From assembly GCA_024637195.1 (NCBI GenBank), contig JAGXFN010000003.1, positions 62,001 through 126,000 of the forward strand: a stretch of DNA of 64,000 nucleotides, written 5' to 3'. Under the pieces are notes generated by a model. The model had not been told where the DNA came from and made no database searches. It saw only the letters and a program-made list of their open reading frames with translations. This document shows positions 1 to 8,223 of the stretch, one piece after another. The stretch's first letter is position 1. Each line of letters begins with the position of its first letter. Source of the stretch: Arcobacter sp. (GTDB lineage Bacteria > Campylobacterota > Campylobacteria > Campylobacterales > Sulfurimonadaceae). A program made the translations under genes and the position numbers.

Positions 1-497
1 GGCGTTGTCAATCCCGGAGAGATGACAAGATTGGTAATGGCAGAGGTAGGCTCAATCTTTCCAGTTTCCGGATCACGAAGGCGTCCTTGCGTGATAAATC
101 CGTTGTTATCAACAAAGTTTCCGTTGGCGTCAAACTTGAAATCGCCTGAGCGGGTATATTTATAGGTGCTTCCATTATCTGAACTGACAATGAAAAACCC
201 GTCTCCCTGAATGGCAAGATCGGTGTTTTTGTCCGTGTTCTGGATAGAGCCCTGCGTGTGGATTCGCGTAACCGAGGCAACCGAAGCACCCAAACCTATT
301 TGAACGGCATTTTTACCGCCAAGCTGCCCTTGAGGCGCAGTAGCGATCTGGTTTGTCTGGGCTAGTAGGTCAGAAAAGTTGGCACGAGAGTATTTAAACC
401 CGATGGTGTTGACGTTGGCAATGTTGTTTGACTCGATATCCATTGCGATCTGGTGCGACTGGAGGCCGGACACACCGGAGAAAAGTGACTTAAGCAT
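1..497 (-). CDS. flgE: Flagellar hook protein FlgE, N-terminal part (runs off the window)
   Basis: The reverse strand opens at an ATG at 497 and stays open to base 1, giving about 165 residues. It begins MLKSLFSGVSGLQSHQIAMD and carries the rod/hook N-terminal signature ESNNIANVNTIGFKYSR. The protein closely resembles the main hook subunit of Helicobacter, including the segments IQNTDKNTDLAIQGDGFFIVS and YTRSGDFKFDANGNFV. FlgE polymerises outside the cell into the hook that joins rod and filament. The gene has its own RpoN-type promoter at 530-547 and follows the flgE2 paralog in the same direction. The C-terminal part and stop codon lie outside the window. Confidence 0.93.
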   Translation of the reverse strand, partial: MLKSLFSGVSGLQSHQIAMDIESNNIANVNTIGFKYSRANFSDLLAQTNQIATAPQGQLGGKNAVQIGLGASVASVTRIHTQGSIQNTDKNTDLAIQGDGFFIVSSDNGSTYKYTRSGDFKFDANGNFVDNNGFITQGRLRDPETGKIEPTSAITNLVISPGLTT

Positions 498-529
498 AAT
501 ATATCCTTTTTTGGATTAGTGATAATAAA

Positions 530-547
530 AAGCAAAGAGTGTTCCAA
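530..547 (-). promoter_or_regulatory. RpoN (sigma-54) promoter of flgE
   Basis: The reverse strand reads TTGGAACACTCTTTGCTT. This matches the Campylobacterota sigma-54 consensus with GG (-24) and GC (-12) at correct spacing. It lies 33 bases upstream of the flgE start codon. Hook genes are RpoN class II genes in this phylum. Confidence 0.85.
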
Positions 548-685
548 CTTTATGACATAAGCATAAAGAAAGTTGATATAAAAATATATAAGTTTTTTGA
601 GTCTTAGTATATAAGAGGATAGAAAGCAGTGTAGGGGTAAGAGCATCACAAAAATGACAGGGCGTGCCATTTATGTGATGAAGTT

Positions 686-1951
686 TTACATCTGAAGCGC
701 GTTTTTAAGCATCTCGTCACCGGTGGTAATGGTTTTTGAAGCAGCGTCATAGGAGCGCTGCATAATGATCAATTCGGTCAGGGCTGTATCCAGAGACACA
801 TTCGAACTCTCAAGCATATAGGAGAGAACCTCCCCGTTGTTTTCGGCATAGAAGATAGGAACTCCGCTGTTTGCTGAGGCACGGAACTTGTTTCCGCTGA
901 CAGCTTCAAGCCCTTGATCATTTTGAAAGTGGTAAATGGCAACTTTTCCAACGACGCTGGACTGTCCATTGGTAAACCTGGAGATGATCTCACCGCCTCT
1001 GTCAACGGCATACTCAAGAAGAGATCCTCTTACAACACCGTCCGCAGGCAGGCCTGCTGCAGTAAAGACTCTCTCGCTAGAGACAAGTCCGGTTGCGCCT
1101 GCTCCAAAGTTGACAGTAACCGGGGCGCCGTTGTTGTCGAGGGTACCCAGGGTGGAGCCAAGCATGGTGCCGATCTCATCAAAGGTGACTACGCCCGTTT
1201 GAGTATCATAAACAGTGGATCCGTCCGTTGTCTGTGTGGTAGCTACAACATCCCAGCTTGTTCCAAGCGCCGGCTGTACAGGACTCTTTGCAAAGGCCAA
1301 ACGCAGGGCATTTCGTTCGTTTTGGGGACTGATTACCTCGGAGGTGACGACATGAGAAGGCTCTTGGATACTCAAGTTTCCAAAAAAGTCGGCCTGAGTG
1401 CTCGCTTGTACAGGATAGGTGAGTTCGCTTGGGAAAACAAGGGCTTCTTGCGAAGCAGCGGCGCCAGGGTTGAGGTCGAGTGTTTTTACCACAGGGCTGA
1501 GGATTCCTGCATTGGTATTGTTTGCCAGGGTTCCTGTTACAAAATACCCTTCCGGGCTTACAAGACGCAGATTTGTCAGCGTGTCATTTATTTTCAACGC
1601 ATCGAAATTAAAGTTTCCTGCGCGGGTAAAGAAAGCTTCGTTATTGGGTCCCGAAAGCCCAAACCAGCCGTCCTCTCCGGATATAGCAAGATCAGTGCCG
1701 TTGCCAGAGTGCGAAAGACTGCCCTTGTTAAGATCCAGCGCCGTTGCATTGACCTGCACACCCAGTCCGAGCTGCATGGATGTGATGGCATTGCCGGAGG
1801 TGGAAACAGATTTCTCAAAGAGATTGGAAAACTCTGTTCTTGAGCCTTTGAAGCCGACGGTGTTGACGTTGGCGATGTTATTGGCCAAAACGTCAATGCC
1901 TGTCTGAAAGGACTGCAGACTGCTGACACCGGAATAGATAGACTGTATCAT
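686..1951 (-). CDS. flgE2: FlgE-like flagellar hook protein (FlgE2-type paralog)
   Basis: The 421-residue protein starts MIQSIYSGVSSLQSFQTG and has the N-terminal rod/hook motif LANNIANVNTVGFKG at about residues 23-37. A central hook domain follows, and the conserved C-terminal flagellar module (SNVSLDTALTELIIMQRSYDA, then the end DEMLKNALQM) closes it. It overlaps the end of flgD by 4 bases (ATGA), so the two are translationally coupled. The order fliK-flgD-flgE2 matches the H. pylori HP0906-HP0908 cluster as I remember it, which is why I call this the paralog and the RpoN-driven gene at 1-497 the main hook gene. Which of the two forms the structural hook cannot be decided from sequence alone. 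Confidence 0.88.
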   Translation of the reverse strand: MIQSIYSGVSSLQSFQTGIDVLANNIANVNTVGFKGSRTEFSNLFEKSVSTSGNAITSMQLGLGVQVNATALDLNKGSLSHSGNGTDLAISGEDGWFGLSGPNNEAFFTRAGNFNFDALKINDTLTNLRLVSPEGYFVTGTLANNTNAGILSPVVKTLDLNPGAAASQEALVFPSELTYPVQASTQADFFGNLSIQEPSHVVTSEVISPQNERNALRLAFAKSPVQPALGTSWDVVATTQTTDGSTVYDTQTGVVTFDEIGTMLGSTLGTLDNNGAPVTVNFGAGATGLVSSERVFTAAGLPADGVVRGSLLEYAVDRGGEIISRFTNGQSSVVGKVAIYHFQNDQGLEAVSGNKFRASANSGVPIFYAENNGEVLSYMLESSNVSLDTALTELIIMQRSYDAASKTITTGDEMLKNALQM

Positions 1952-2616
1952 TGGTAAATCTCTTTTATGGAGTCGAACGGCACATAAGAAGAGCCCAGTT
2001 TTAAGAGACTTTTGCCATCTTCAAAACGTACAGATTCAATCGGATAGGCGCCTGCGCGTGTTTTAAGACTCTCGCCCGCTGGGTTTGAGTAGGAGGCTTC
2101 GAGATAGTACACTCCCGAAGAAGCTGCGCTTCCCGAATCGGTAATGCCGTTCCAGTCAAAAGAGTAGACCCCTTTTTCATTAGGCAAGACCGGAATGCTC
2201 TTGACAACATTTCCATCAGAGTTCTTGATCTCGACATTGCCAGAAGCGATGGCCTCGGGAAAGTAGATCTCAAAGCTTGGAGACTCACCCTGCTCGAAGA
2301 TCATCCCGTTGCTTCCCGTATCCGCAATCTTTCCTATAGCCGATACCGTGCTGAACTGCGAGCTGGACAGCAAAGAGGCCGAGAGGGACTCAAGCGCCTT
2401 GTTGGTGTTTGACGAAGACTCAAGAGTAGCCAGCTGTGAGGTCTGTGAAAGGATCTTTTCCGTGTCCATCGGTGAAGTCGGGTCTTGATACTTCAGTTCG
2501 ACTAGAAGAAGTTTTAGAAAATCATCTTTGCCGAGGATAGCGTTAGGATTTGAACCGGATGGAGCGTCGATCAGGTTGGTGGAGGTGGCGATACTGTTTG
2601 TGCTTGTAACGGACAT
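1948..2616 (-). CDS. flgD: Flagellar hook assembly scaffold FlgD
   Basis: The 222-residue protein contains the FlgD N-terminal signature LGKDDFLKLLLVELKYQDPT and then SPMDTEKILSQTSQLATLES (about residues 29-68), which is the cap-forming, export-recognised part. The C-terminal half has the Ig/Tudor-like region with SFDWNGITDSG followed by GVYYLEASY. FlgD caps the growing hook and is lost when the hook is complete. It sits 20 bases after fliK and overlaps flgE2 by 4 bases, so the three form one operon. Confidence 0.93.
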   Translation of the reverse strand: MSVTSTNSIATSTNLIDAPSGSNPNAILGKDDFLKLLLVELKYQDPTSPMDTEKILSQTSQLATLESSSNTNKALESLSASLLSSSQFSTVSAIGKIADTGSNGMIFEQGESPSFEIYFPEAIASGNVEIKNSDGNVVKSIPVLPNEKGVYSFDWNGITDSGSAASSGVYYLEASYSNPAGESLKTRAGAYPIESVRFEDGKSLLKLGSSYVPFDSIKEIYQ

Positions 2617-2636
2617 GATATTTCCTTTTTAGGCGT

Positions 2637-3851
2637 TTATATATATCGAGGTACGACGATCTCAAGTGCCGTTGCTACCTCAGTAAATTCATCTTCAAAC
2701 TCTTGAAATTTCGCATAAGCCGAATGCGCATTTTCTTGTTTATGGTGGTTTTGCTGCTGGTTCGAAGAGAAGTTCATCGAAGCATCGCCGAGGCCTTGTG
2801 CACTCAGCTGGGCTTTGAGTTCATGTGCATTTTGCATCATCACCGTCAGGGCAGTACTGTTGGCATTGATGTTGATATGCACATTGTTTCCGCGTTGAAC
2901 AAGGGTCACTTCCATCTCACCGAATTTTTGGGGATTCAGCTGCATCTTTATTTTGGTAAAAGGAGGTCGGTAGTTTTCGATGCTCTCTTTTATGTTTTGC
3001 GCCATATGTTGTATCAGCTGTTTTGACTCCACTATCTTTTGGGCAAGAGGCTCTGTTTTGTTGGAGGAGAGAGACTGGGCTTTTTCGATTTCATGGCCAC
3101 TTTTGGTCTCGCCTTCAATCGTCTCTTCGGTTTTTTCGCCATGCAAGAGAGCGTTGAGAGAGGCAGTGAAAAGTGGGCTTTTTGCTGCCTTAGGTTCAGT
3201 CTCCAGATGAAGGTTTTTTCCGATCTCTTCGATTTTTAGCAGACTGTTTAACGGGTTTTGCGCTGTTGAAGACTCTTTTTTGCCAGTATGCGCAGGTTTT
3301 ACCAACTCGCTTGTCGAATGCGGAAGCGGACTTTTTATTTGTGCGAGCGTCTCGTTGAAGGGAGTCTGGCTAAGAGACTCAAAGCTGATCGCACGGACAT
3401 CAATACCTGATTTTTCGGCTAGTTTGATCAGGCCGCCGAGCGTGTTGGGGAGCGTCTTAGGAAGCTCTTTAAGGTCGACCTTTTGTAAGATATGCTCTTT
3501 GAGAAAGCTTTTTGCCTGGCCTATGAGTTGCTGGATGTCTTTACCGGAAAAAGCTTTTAGGATATCGGTATGGATAAGCTCTTCGTCTTTGACATCTTCT
3601 TTTCCCAGGGCGAAAAGCTTCAGAAGCGCTGCAGCACCGGCTCCTTTTTTTAGAGCGGTTTTCTCGTTTGTCTGAGACAAAATATTGAGTGTTTCAAGCT
3701 CTTTCGAGATATTTTTACTCTCTGTTTTTCCGAAAGAGAAGGAGTTTAGCAAAAGGGAGAATTTGTCATCTTTACCTTCGCCTTTTAGGCCTAACAGATT
3801 GGCTAACAGGCCCTTGGGACTATCGGTTTTGTCTGTTGATATATTTAGCAT
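2637..3851 (-). CDS. fliK: Flagellar hook-length control protein FliK
   Basis: The 404-residue protein has a low-complexity, charged and Ser/Thr-rich N-terminal two thirds and a conserved C-terminal switch domain. That domain contains PPFTKIKMQLNPQKFGEMEV and the continuation VTLVQRGNNVHININANS (about residues 293-330), the Flg_hook family core. A Gln/Asn/His-rich stretch follows near residue 370. FliK measures the hook and switches the export apparatus to filament substrates. A good ribosome site (GGAGAAGG) precedes the ATG, and the RpoN promoter at 3885-3902 lies just upstream. This is the first gene of the hook operon seen here. Confidence 0.88.
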   Translation of the reverse strand: MLNISTDKTDSPKGLLANLLGLKGEGKDDKFSLLLNSFSFGKTESKNISKELETLNILSQTNEKTALKKGAGAAALLKLFALGKEDVKDEELIHTDILKAFSGKDIQQLIGQAKSFLKEHILQKVDLKELPKTLPNTLGGLIKLAEKSGIDVRAISFESLSQTPFNETLAQIKSPLPHSTSELVKPAHTGKKESSTAQNPLNSLLKIEEIGKNLHLETEPKAAKSPLFTASLNALLHGEKTEETIEGETKSGHEIEKAQSLSSNKTEPLAQKIVESKQLIQHMAQNIKESIENYRPPFTKIKMQLNPQKFGEMEVTLVQRGNNVHININANSTALTVMMQNAHELKAQLSAQGLGDASMNFSSNQQQNHHKQENAHSAYAKFQEFEDEFTEVATALEIVVPRYI

Positions 3852-3884
3852 GCCTTCTCCTTCGCGGTAATAGTAATGTAATTA

Positions 3885-3902
3885 AAGCATTTATTGTTCC
3901 AA
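3885..3902 (-). promoter_or_regulatory. RpoN (sigma-54) promoter of the fliK-flgD-flgE2 operon
   Basis: The reverse strand reads TTGGAACAATAAATGCTT, with GG and GC at the spacing expected for sigma-54 and nearly the same upstream half as the flgE promoter at 530-547. It overlaps the last codons and TAA stop (3891-3893) of the upstream gene. The -12 GC lies about 36 bases upstream of the fliK ATG. Confidence 0.83.
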
Positions 3903-4295
3903 TATGGCGTCAGGCCTTGGGTTTCGCTCTATTTTAAACTCTTTGTCAATGGTCCAGATATCGATATTGTGCTTGTGGCTGACATCCTCAAGACGCCGCA
4001 GATATTTTTCATCTTTTTTCCGATCTTCCATGATCAACAAAACGGCAGCTTTTCGTGATGTCTGTGAGGCATAGTAGAGCGACTGTCCTATACTTTCTGC
4101 CCACTTTTGCGCAAAGTCTACCTCTATGGCATACTCATCGAGCAGGCAGTCGACACGGGTCTTATCATGCAGTACATGTTCCACAACTCCTCCGAGCTCT
4201 TTGCAGAAGTGGGCTTGGTAGACCTTTTCTTTGTGCAGGTGTTTGGCCTGCAGCGTAAGTGCAAAAAGCAGCAGGACAATACTCTTTATAATCAT
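3891..4295 (-). CDS. Putative exported protein, PD-(D/E)XK nuclease-like
   Basis: The 134-residue product begins with a short hydrophobic stretch (MIIKSIVLLLFALTLQA) that looks like a Sec signal peptide. The mature part contains a conserved-looking core: Asp-Cys-Leu near residue 48, then EYAIEVDFAQKWAESIGQSL and YYA. The spacing of Asp, Glu-x-Asp and Lys followed by a Gln-x3-Tyr pattern resembles the PD-(D/E)XK nuclease fold, but I infer this from pattern alone. It overlaps the phosphatase gene upstream by 4 bases, so the pair is co-translated. No precise substrate can be given. It could be a structural relative without activity. Confidence 0.7.
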   Translation of the reverse strand: MIIKSIVLLLFALTLQAKHLHKEKVYQAHFCKELGGVVEHVLHDKTRVDCLLDEYAIEVDFAQKWAESIGQSLYYASQTSRKAAVLLIMEDRKKDEKYLRRLEDVSHKHNIDIWTIDKEFKIERNPRPDAILEQ

Positions 4296-4732
4296 TTTTG
4301 TTCTTTAAGCAGTTCGGTAACACAGCTCTCTATCATAGAAAAGACTTTGTCAAATCCTTCAAATCCCTCAAAGAAAAAAGGGTCAGGAACATCTTCGTTG
4401 AAATGGCCGAAGTGGCCGAGTTTGACAAGGTTTTCAGCGCCCATCTTCTTCAAATTTTCATAATTGCTCTGGTCAAGCGCTATGATCAGGTCAAAGGCTT
4501 CTAAGTCAGCTGCTTCAACCTGGCGCCCTCTTTGAGCGGAGATATCCACGCTGTTCAGAGCAGCCACTTTTATAGAGTGCTCGCAAGGGGCTTCGCCGAT
4601 ATGCCAGTTTCCTGTTCCAGCGGAGTCTACGCGAATATCAAGCCCCTCTTCGTTAATTATTTTTTCTGCTATGCCCTGGGCGAGCGGAGAGCGGCAGATA
4701 TTTCCCAGACAAACAAAAAGGATGGATTTCAT
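4292..4732 (-). CDS. Low-molecular-weight protein-tyrosine phosphatase
   Basis: From the chosen ATG at 4732 the protein is 146 residues and starts MKSILFVCLGNICRSPLAQG. The phosphate loop C8-x5-R14-S is intact, and VPDPFFF near the C-terminus supplies the general-acid Asp. A longer in-frame start at 4801 would add 23 residues with no family similarity, so I reject it. The family dephosphorylates phosphotyrosine, and some members act on arginine phosphate or in polysaccharide export. Here the only tight partner is the nuclease-like gene downstream. Confidence 0.9.
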   Translation of the reverse strand: MKSILFVCLGNICRSPLAQGIAEKIINEEGLDIRVDSAGTGNWHIGEAPCEHSIKVAALNSVDISAQRGRQVEAADLEAFDLIIALDQSNYENLKKMGAENLVKLGHFGHFNEDVPDPFFFEGFEGFDKVFSMIESCVTELLKEQK

Positions 4733-4834
4733 GAGTATTTCCCGGAGTGACACGATAGGGTCTAAAAAGCCCACCGTGTTTATTTTCCTTGTAGCAAGCA
4801 AATTTTGGGCCTAGTACACAAAAAGAGGAGATTA

Positions 4835-4915
4835 ATGGGCACTTTAAATGAAGAAGGTCAAGCACAATTACCGCAAGAAAGGCTGATTTGGCTCGTTAGT
4901 ACTTTTTTACTATAA
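4835..4915 (+). CDS. Possible 26-residue open reading frame
   Basis: A small forward-strand frame (MGTLNEEGQAQLPQERLIWL, then six residues) follows a good ribosome-site match, AGAGGAG, four bases before its ATG. It lies antisense between two reverse-strand genes and overlaps the last 20 bases of the methyltransferase gene. I know no family for it. The ribosome site is the only positive evidence and chance is a real possibility. Confidence 0.22.
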   Translation: MGTLNEEGQAQLPQERLIWLVSTFLL

Positions 4916-5510
4916 CACGGACAACAAGTGCGTCGCCCTGATGCCCCTTGCCCTCATCCAGATAGACCTCGCACTCTTCAAGCAAAACGATTTCACATCC
5001 TGCTATAGCAAAGATCTCTGTGAGGGACTCGACCGTATATAAAAGCGAGAGCTTTTTCGGTCCGCCGCTTGAACGGGGCATCTGATTGGTTGAGAAGAAC
5101 TCGCCGATAAAGTAGCCCCCGGGGTTCAGCGCATTTAACGCTTTTTGAAAAACTTCTGTGCGAAGCGGTTCCTCAAGATGAAGATAGGAGCTGAGAACGC
5201 CGTCATACTTTTCCTGCGGCTCCCACTGCTCAAGATCAAGCAGCAAAGGCGTAATATGCACCCCCTTCTCTTTTGCCCTGGCCAGGGCCTTGGTCATACC
5301 AACAGCAGATGCATCAAGTGCCGTCACGCTATAGCCTTCTAAGGCCAGATGGACGGCATTTCGCCCCTCTCCCTCGCCCAGACAGAGAAGCTTCCCCTGT
5401 GGCTTTAGAAGGTAGGTATGCGAGGCGATAAAGACATTTGGCTCAAATCCGTAAAAATACTCTTCGCGGGAGAATTTCTCATCCCAGAGTTTGTCAATCG
5501 ACGTTTCCAT
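4896..5510 (-). CDS. Class I SAM-dependent methyltransferase (TehB/thiopurine-like small family)
   Basis: The 204-residue protein has the SAM-binding motif I as LLCLGEGEGRNAVHLALEGY (about residues 41-60), motif II VTALDAS, and the post-II Asp in LLLDLEQW. Motif III-like LNPGGYFIGEFF follows. The GEGEGRNA form of motif I is typical of the TehB-like methyltransferases. Its substrate cannot be told from sequence. It lies 18 bases downstream of pcm on the same strand and may be co-transcribed. Confidence 0.85.
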   Translation of the reverse strand: METSIDKLWDEKFSREEYFYGFEPNVFIASHTYLLKPQGKLLCLGEGEGRNAVHLALEGYSVTALDASAVGMTKALARAKEKGVHITPLLLDLEQWEPQEKYDGVLSSYLHLEEPLRTEVFQKALNALNPGGYFIGEFFSTNQMPRSSGGPKKLSLLYTVESLTEIFAIAGCEIVLLEECEVYLDEGKGHQGDALVVRVIVKKY

Positions 5511-5528
5511 GCCTCTCCTTCAAAATCA

Positions 5529-6170
5529 TTATTTTTGAACCCCGTTTAAAACAGGAACAAACTCGCACTCCTCAAGTTCTTCGGCCTGAAGGACGTTGCC
5601 GACTTTGACAAAGCGTGTTATCATCTGTTTGCCGTTTTTTTCCATCGGCGCAACAATGATTCCATCAGGCGAGAGCTGGTCGATCAGCTTTTGGGGGATA
5701 AGCGTAGCAGAGGCGGAAAAAAGGATGCGGTCATAAGGGGCATATTGTATCCAACCCATCTGCCCGTCATCTGTGCGGGTATGGATATTGCCCAGTCCAA
5801 GGTTTCTAAAACGCAGTTTCGCTTCTATCATCAAAGATTCAATGCGCTCGATCGAAAATACACGTCTGAAAAGCTTGGAAAGCACGGCTGCCTGATAACC
5901 GCTGCCGCAGCCGACCTCCAAAACAGAGTCGGCTCCCTGCGGATAGAGGTACTCTGTCATTTTGGCAACGGTGAGGGGAGAGGAGATCCACTGGTTCGCA
6001 CCGATAGGCAGGGCATCAAGTTTGTACGCGTTATGCCTAAAACCTGCCGGCACGAATGCCTCTCTGTTTGTCGAAGCAATCGCTTTTCGTACCGCATCGC
6101 TGAGCAAGAATTTTGCATTGATCTCTTCGGCCAGACGCGTGTTTTTCATCACTGTCATTCTTTCAGTCAT
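5529..6170 (-). CDS. pcm: Protein-L-isoaspartate O-methyltransferase
   Basis: The protein contains the family pattern [19 protein letters not shown], then [10 protein letters not shown], then SAM motif I as [19 protein letters not shown]. It repairs isoaspartyl residues in damaged proteins. I chose the ATG at 6170 (213 residues, the family's usual length) because AAGGGA stands just upstream. An in-frame TTG at 6275 would add 35 residues without similarity and overlap the nitrilase gene. With the short start, 94 bases remain between the two genes, where I see nothing else. Confidence 0.9.
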   Translation of the reverse strand: MTERMTVMKNTRLAEEINAKFLLSDAVRKAIASTNREAFVPAGFRHNAYKLDALPIGANQWISSPLTVAKMTEYLYPQGADSVLEVGCGSGYQAAVLSKLFRRVFSIERIESLMIEAKLRFRNLGLGNIHTRTDDGQMGWIQYAPYDRILFSASATLIPQKLIDQLSPDGIIVAPMEKNGKQMITRFVKVGNVLQAEELEECEFVPVLNGVQK

Positions 6171-6264
6171 TCTGTCCCTTAAATTTAAAACACTGTCGCA
6201 GATCCCTGTCTTAGGCGCACTGCTTTCTCCTGCCGGCCAGCTTTGCGGAGCGACTTTGTGCAGA

Positions 6265-6990
6265 TCAGATGCCAACGTCCAGATAACGCCTCATCTGGCG
6301 GATTTCTTGTTGATCGTATGCTACACATAAGCAAAGGGCGTTCCCGTTAGCGGTGCTTTTGCCAAAGGGTGATACGATTCTGCTCATCGAGCTGCACTCC
6401 TCGTTAGAAGCATCTGCGGCCATGACATAGCACTGGTTCATCACCGCAAGTGCTTCGGTGAGCACCTTGAAGTTGTCCGCGCGGGTTTTTCCCCAGCGTG
6501 CTGGTACCAAAATAATATCCGCACCTTCGAGGTCCTGCCAATATTTTTTAAAGCGCAGTTCAAAACAGATGAGCAGACCAAACTTTATCCCCTCGATCTC
6601 AAAAAGCGGAAGTTTCTTCTCTTCACCCTGGGTGAAATACGTATGTTCATCACCGAGCTTGAAAAGTCTGTTTTTTGGCTGCTCATGTACAACCTTGCCC
6701 TCATGCAGCACCTTGGCAACATTGAAGAACTCTCCGGTTTCTTTTTTCTCGACCAGGGTGAGCGCGACTATACGCGTTTTCGCCACCTTTAAAAGAGCAT
6801 CTGTGGCTGTGGCCGAAAATTGTGCCGCGGCTTCAAAATGTGTATAATCAAAACCGGTAAGACAGACTTCCGGAGCCAAAACAACAGCGTTAGCGGGTGT
6901 TTGTTCTATGCCTTCAAGCAGTTGTTTAAGATTGTTTTCATAGCTGTCGGTTGACTCGAACTGAAGGGTGCAAAGCGGGCGTTGTTCCAT
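6265..6990 (-). CDS. Nitrilase-superfamily carbon-nitrogen hydrolase (amidase)
   Basis: The 241-residue protein shows the superfamily triad: Glu in [12 protein letters not shown] (about residue 41), Lys in QPKNRLF (about residue 106), and Cys in [10 protein letters not shown] (about residue 143). The Phe-Glu-Leu-Arg after the Cys resembles the omega-amidase/YafV branch, which hydrolyses omega-amides of 2-oxo acids in metabolite repair. The substrate is not certain. It lies upstream of pcm, so both may serve repair functions. Confidence 0.85.
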   Translation of the reverse strand: MEQRPLCTLQFESTDSYENNLKQLLEGIEQTPANAVVLAPEVCLTGFDYTHFEAAAQFSATATDALLKVAKTRIVALTLVEKKETGEFFNVAKVLHEGKVVHEQPKNRLFKLGDEHTYFTQGEEKKLPLFEIEGIKFGLLICFELRFKKYWQDLEGADIILVPARWGKTRADNFKVLTEALAVMNQCYVMAADASNEECSSMSRIVSPFGKSTANGNALCLCVAYDQQEIRQMRRYLDVGI

Positions 6991-7040
6991 GGTGTGTAGG
7001 TCCTTTGAGGCAGCCCGGAGTACAGGCTTGAGCTAGGCGC

Positions 7041-8060
7041 TTAGAAGTCGTTAAAGTCCAAGGAGCCTTTTGAGTAGTTCGCCACAGTGCCTTCGAAGAA
7101 ATTTGTCTTTTGGTCATTAAACTTGGCAAAGTCATCCACCCATTTGATCGGATGTTTGACATTGTAAAGTTTTTCAAATCCGACGGAATTGAGTCTGTCA
7201 TCGGCAAGGTACTTGATGTACTGTTCGACAATCTCGTTGGTAAGTCCCAGAATCTGACCCTGGGTAATATATTTGCCCCAGGCGACCTCAAGCTCTACCG
7301 CATCTTCAAACATCGCGTAGACTTCTTCTTTGAGCTGATCGGTAAAGAGATCCGCGCGTTCACGCTTGAGCGTGTTGATGATGTTTTGGAAGAGGGTAAG
7401 GTGGGTCACCTCGTCGCGCTGAATAAAGCGGATCATTTGTGCCGATCCGAGCATCTTGCCTGAGCGTGCCAGCGTGTAGAGATAAGCAAATCCGCTATAG
7501 AAGTAGATTCCCTCGAGTATCTGGTTGGCAAAGCAGGCTTTTACAAAGTTATGTTCGCTCGGGTTTTCGCTCAGCTCGGTAAAGACAGCCGCGATAGAAT
7601 CATTTTTTTGTTTAAGCATCATGTCCGAGCGCCATAATTCATAGATCTCTGCCGAGTTCTGAGAGATCGAGTCTACCATGACGGCATACGATTGCGAATG
7701 CAGGGCTTCTTCAAAGGATTGGCGGACCAATATAAGGTTTACCTCCGGACAGGTGACATAAGGATTGATGTTGTCGATAAGGTTGTTCGTCTGAAGCGAA
7801 TCCATAAATATTAGCTGTGCCAAGGCCTTGTCGTAAGCCTTTTTTTCGGTATCGGTCAGCGTCTTGTAGTCGAGTGCATCGCGGGTCATATCGACCTCTT
7901 TGGGGAACCAGGTGTTGTTGAGCATCATCTCCCAGAGATTGTAGGCCCATTGATATTTGATGTTGTTAAGTTCAAATATTCCTGTCGGGTTTCCGCCGAA
8001 TATTCTGCGTTCTGAAACCGTCTCGCGCGAGTCAGGATTGTAGATTTTTTTTCTTTTCAT
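7041..8060 (-). CDS. nrdB: Ribonucleoside-diphosphate reductase class Ia, beta subunit NrdB
   Basis: The chosen ATG at 8060 gives a protein starting [13 protein letters not shown]. An ATG seven codons upstream lacks a ribosome site. Diiron ligands are visible: Asp in [11 protein letters not shown], Glu and His in [11 protein letters not shown] (the Tyr is the radical Tyr position of class Ia), Glu in QILEGIYFY, and Glu/His in [10 protein letters not shown]. The acidic, aromatic C-terminal tail SLDFNDF is the usual docking peptide for NrdA. NrdA is encoded about 4.3 kb away at 12401-14767 on the same strand, with selO and typA in between. Confidence 0.95.
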   Translation of the reverse strand: MKRKKIYNPDSRETVSERRIFGGNPTGIFELNNIKYQWAYNLWEMMLNNTWFPKEVDMTRDALDYKTLTDTEKKAYDKALAQLIFMDSLQTNNLIDNINPYVTCPEVNLILVRQSFEEALHSQSYAVMVDSISQNSAEIYELWRSDMMLKQKNDSIAAVFTELSENPSEHNFVKACFANQILEGIYFYSGFAYLYTLARSGKMLGSAQMIRFIQRDEVTHLTLFQNIINTLKRERADLFTDQLKEEVYAMFEDAVELEVAWGKYITQGQILGLTNEIVEQYIKYLADDRLNSVGFEKLYNVKHPIKWVDDFAKFNDQKTNFFEGTVANYSKGSLDFNDF

Positions 8061-8115
8061 AAAAGACGTCTTTCTTTGCATTGTTTAAGCAATATTTTTT
8101 GCATTTAGTTCAAAA

Positions 8116-8121
8116 ATTATA
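8116..8121 (-). promoter_or_regulatory. Likely -10 element upstream of nrdB
   Basis: The reverse strand carries a perfect TATAAT 56 bases upstream of the nrdB start. No clear -35 element is visible, which is usual for sigma-70 promoters in this phylum. No NrdR box was recognised. Confidence 0.5.
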
Positions 8122-8223
8122 CAATCGTGTGCCCTATTAAATCTTTAAACTTTAAAAGAAATTTCCATGAGTTTTGGCAGGAGTAAAAACACAAAAAAAC
8201 ACATTCCTCTCTTAAGGGCACTT

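Noticed and set aside
914-1843. 309-residue forward frame across the flgE2 gene
   Set aside because: It is antisense to a gene with clear hook-protein motifs; the frame is Cys/Arg/Ser-rich and has no ribosome site.
6171-6275. N-terminal extension of the isoaspartate methyltransferase from a TTG at 6275
   Set aside because: The added residues have no family similarity and no ribosome site, while the ATG at 6170 has AAGGGA upstream.
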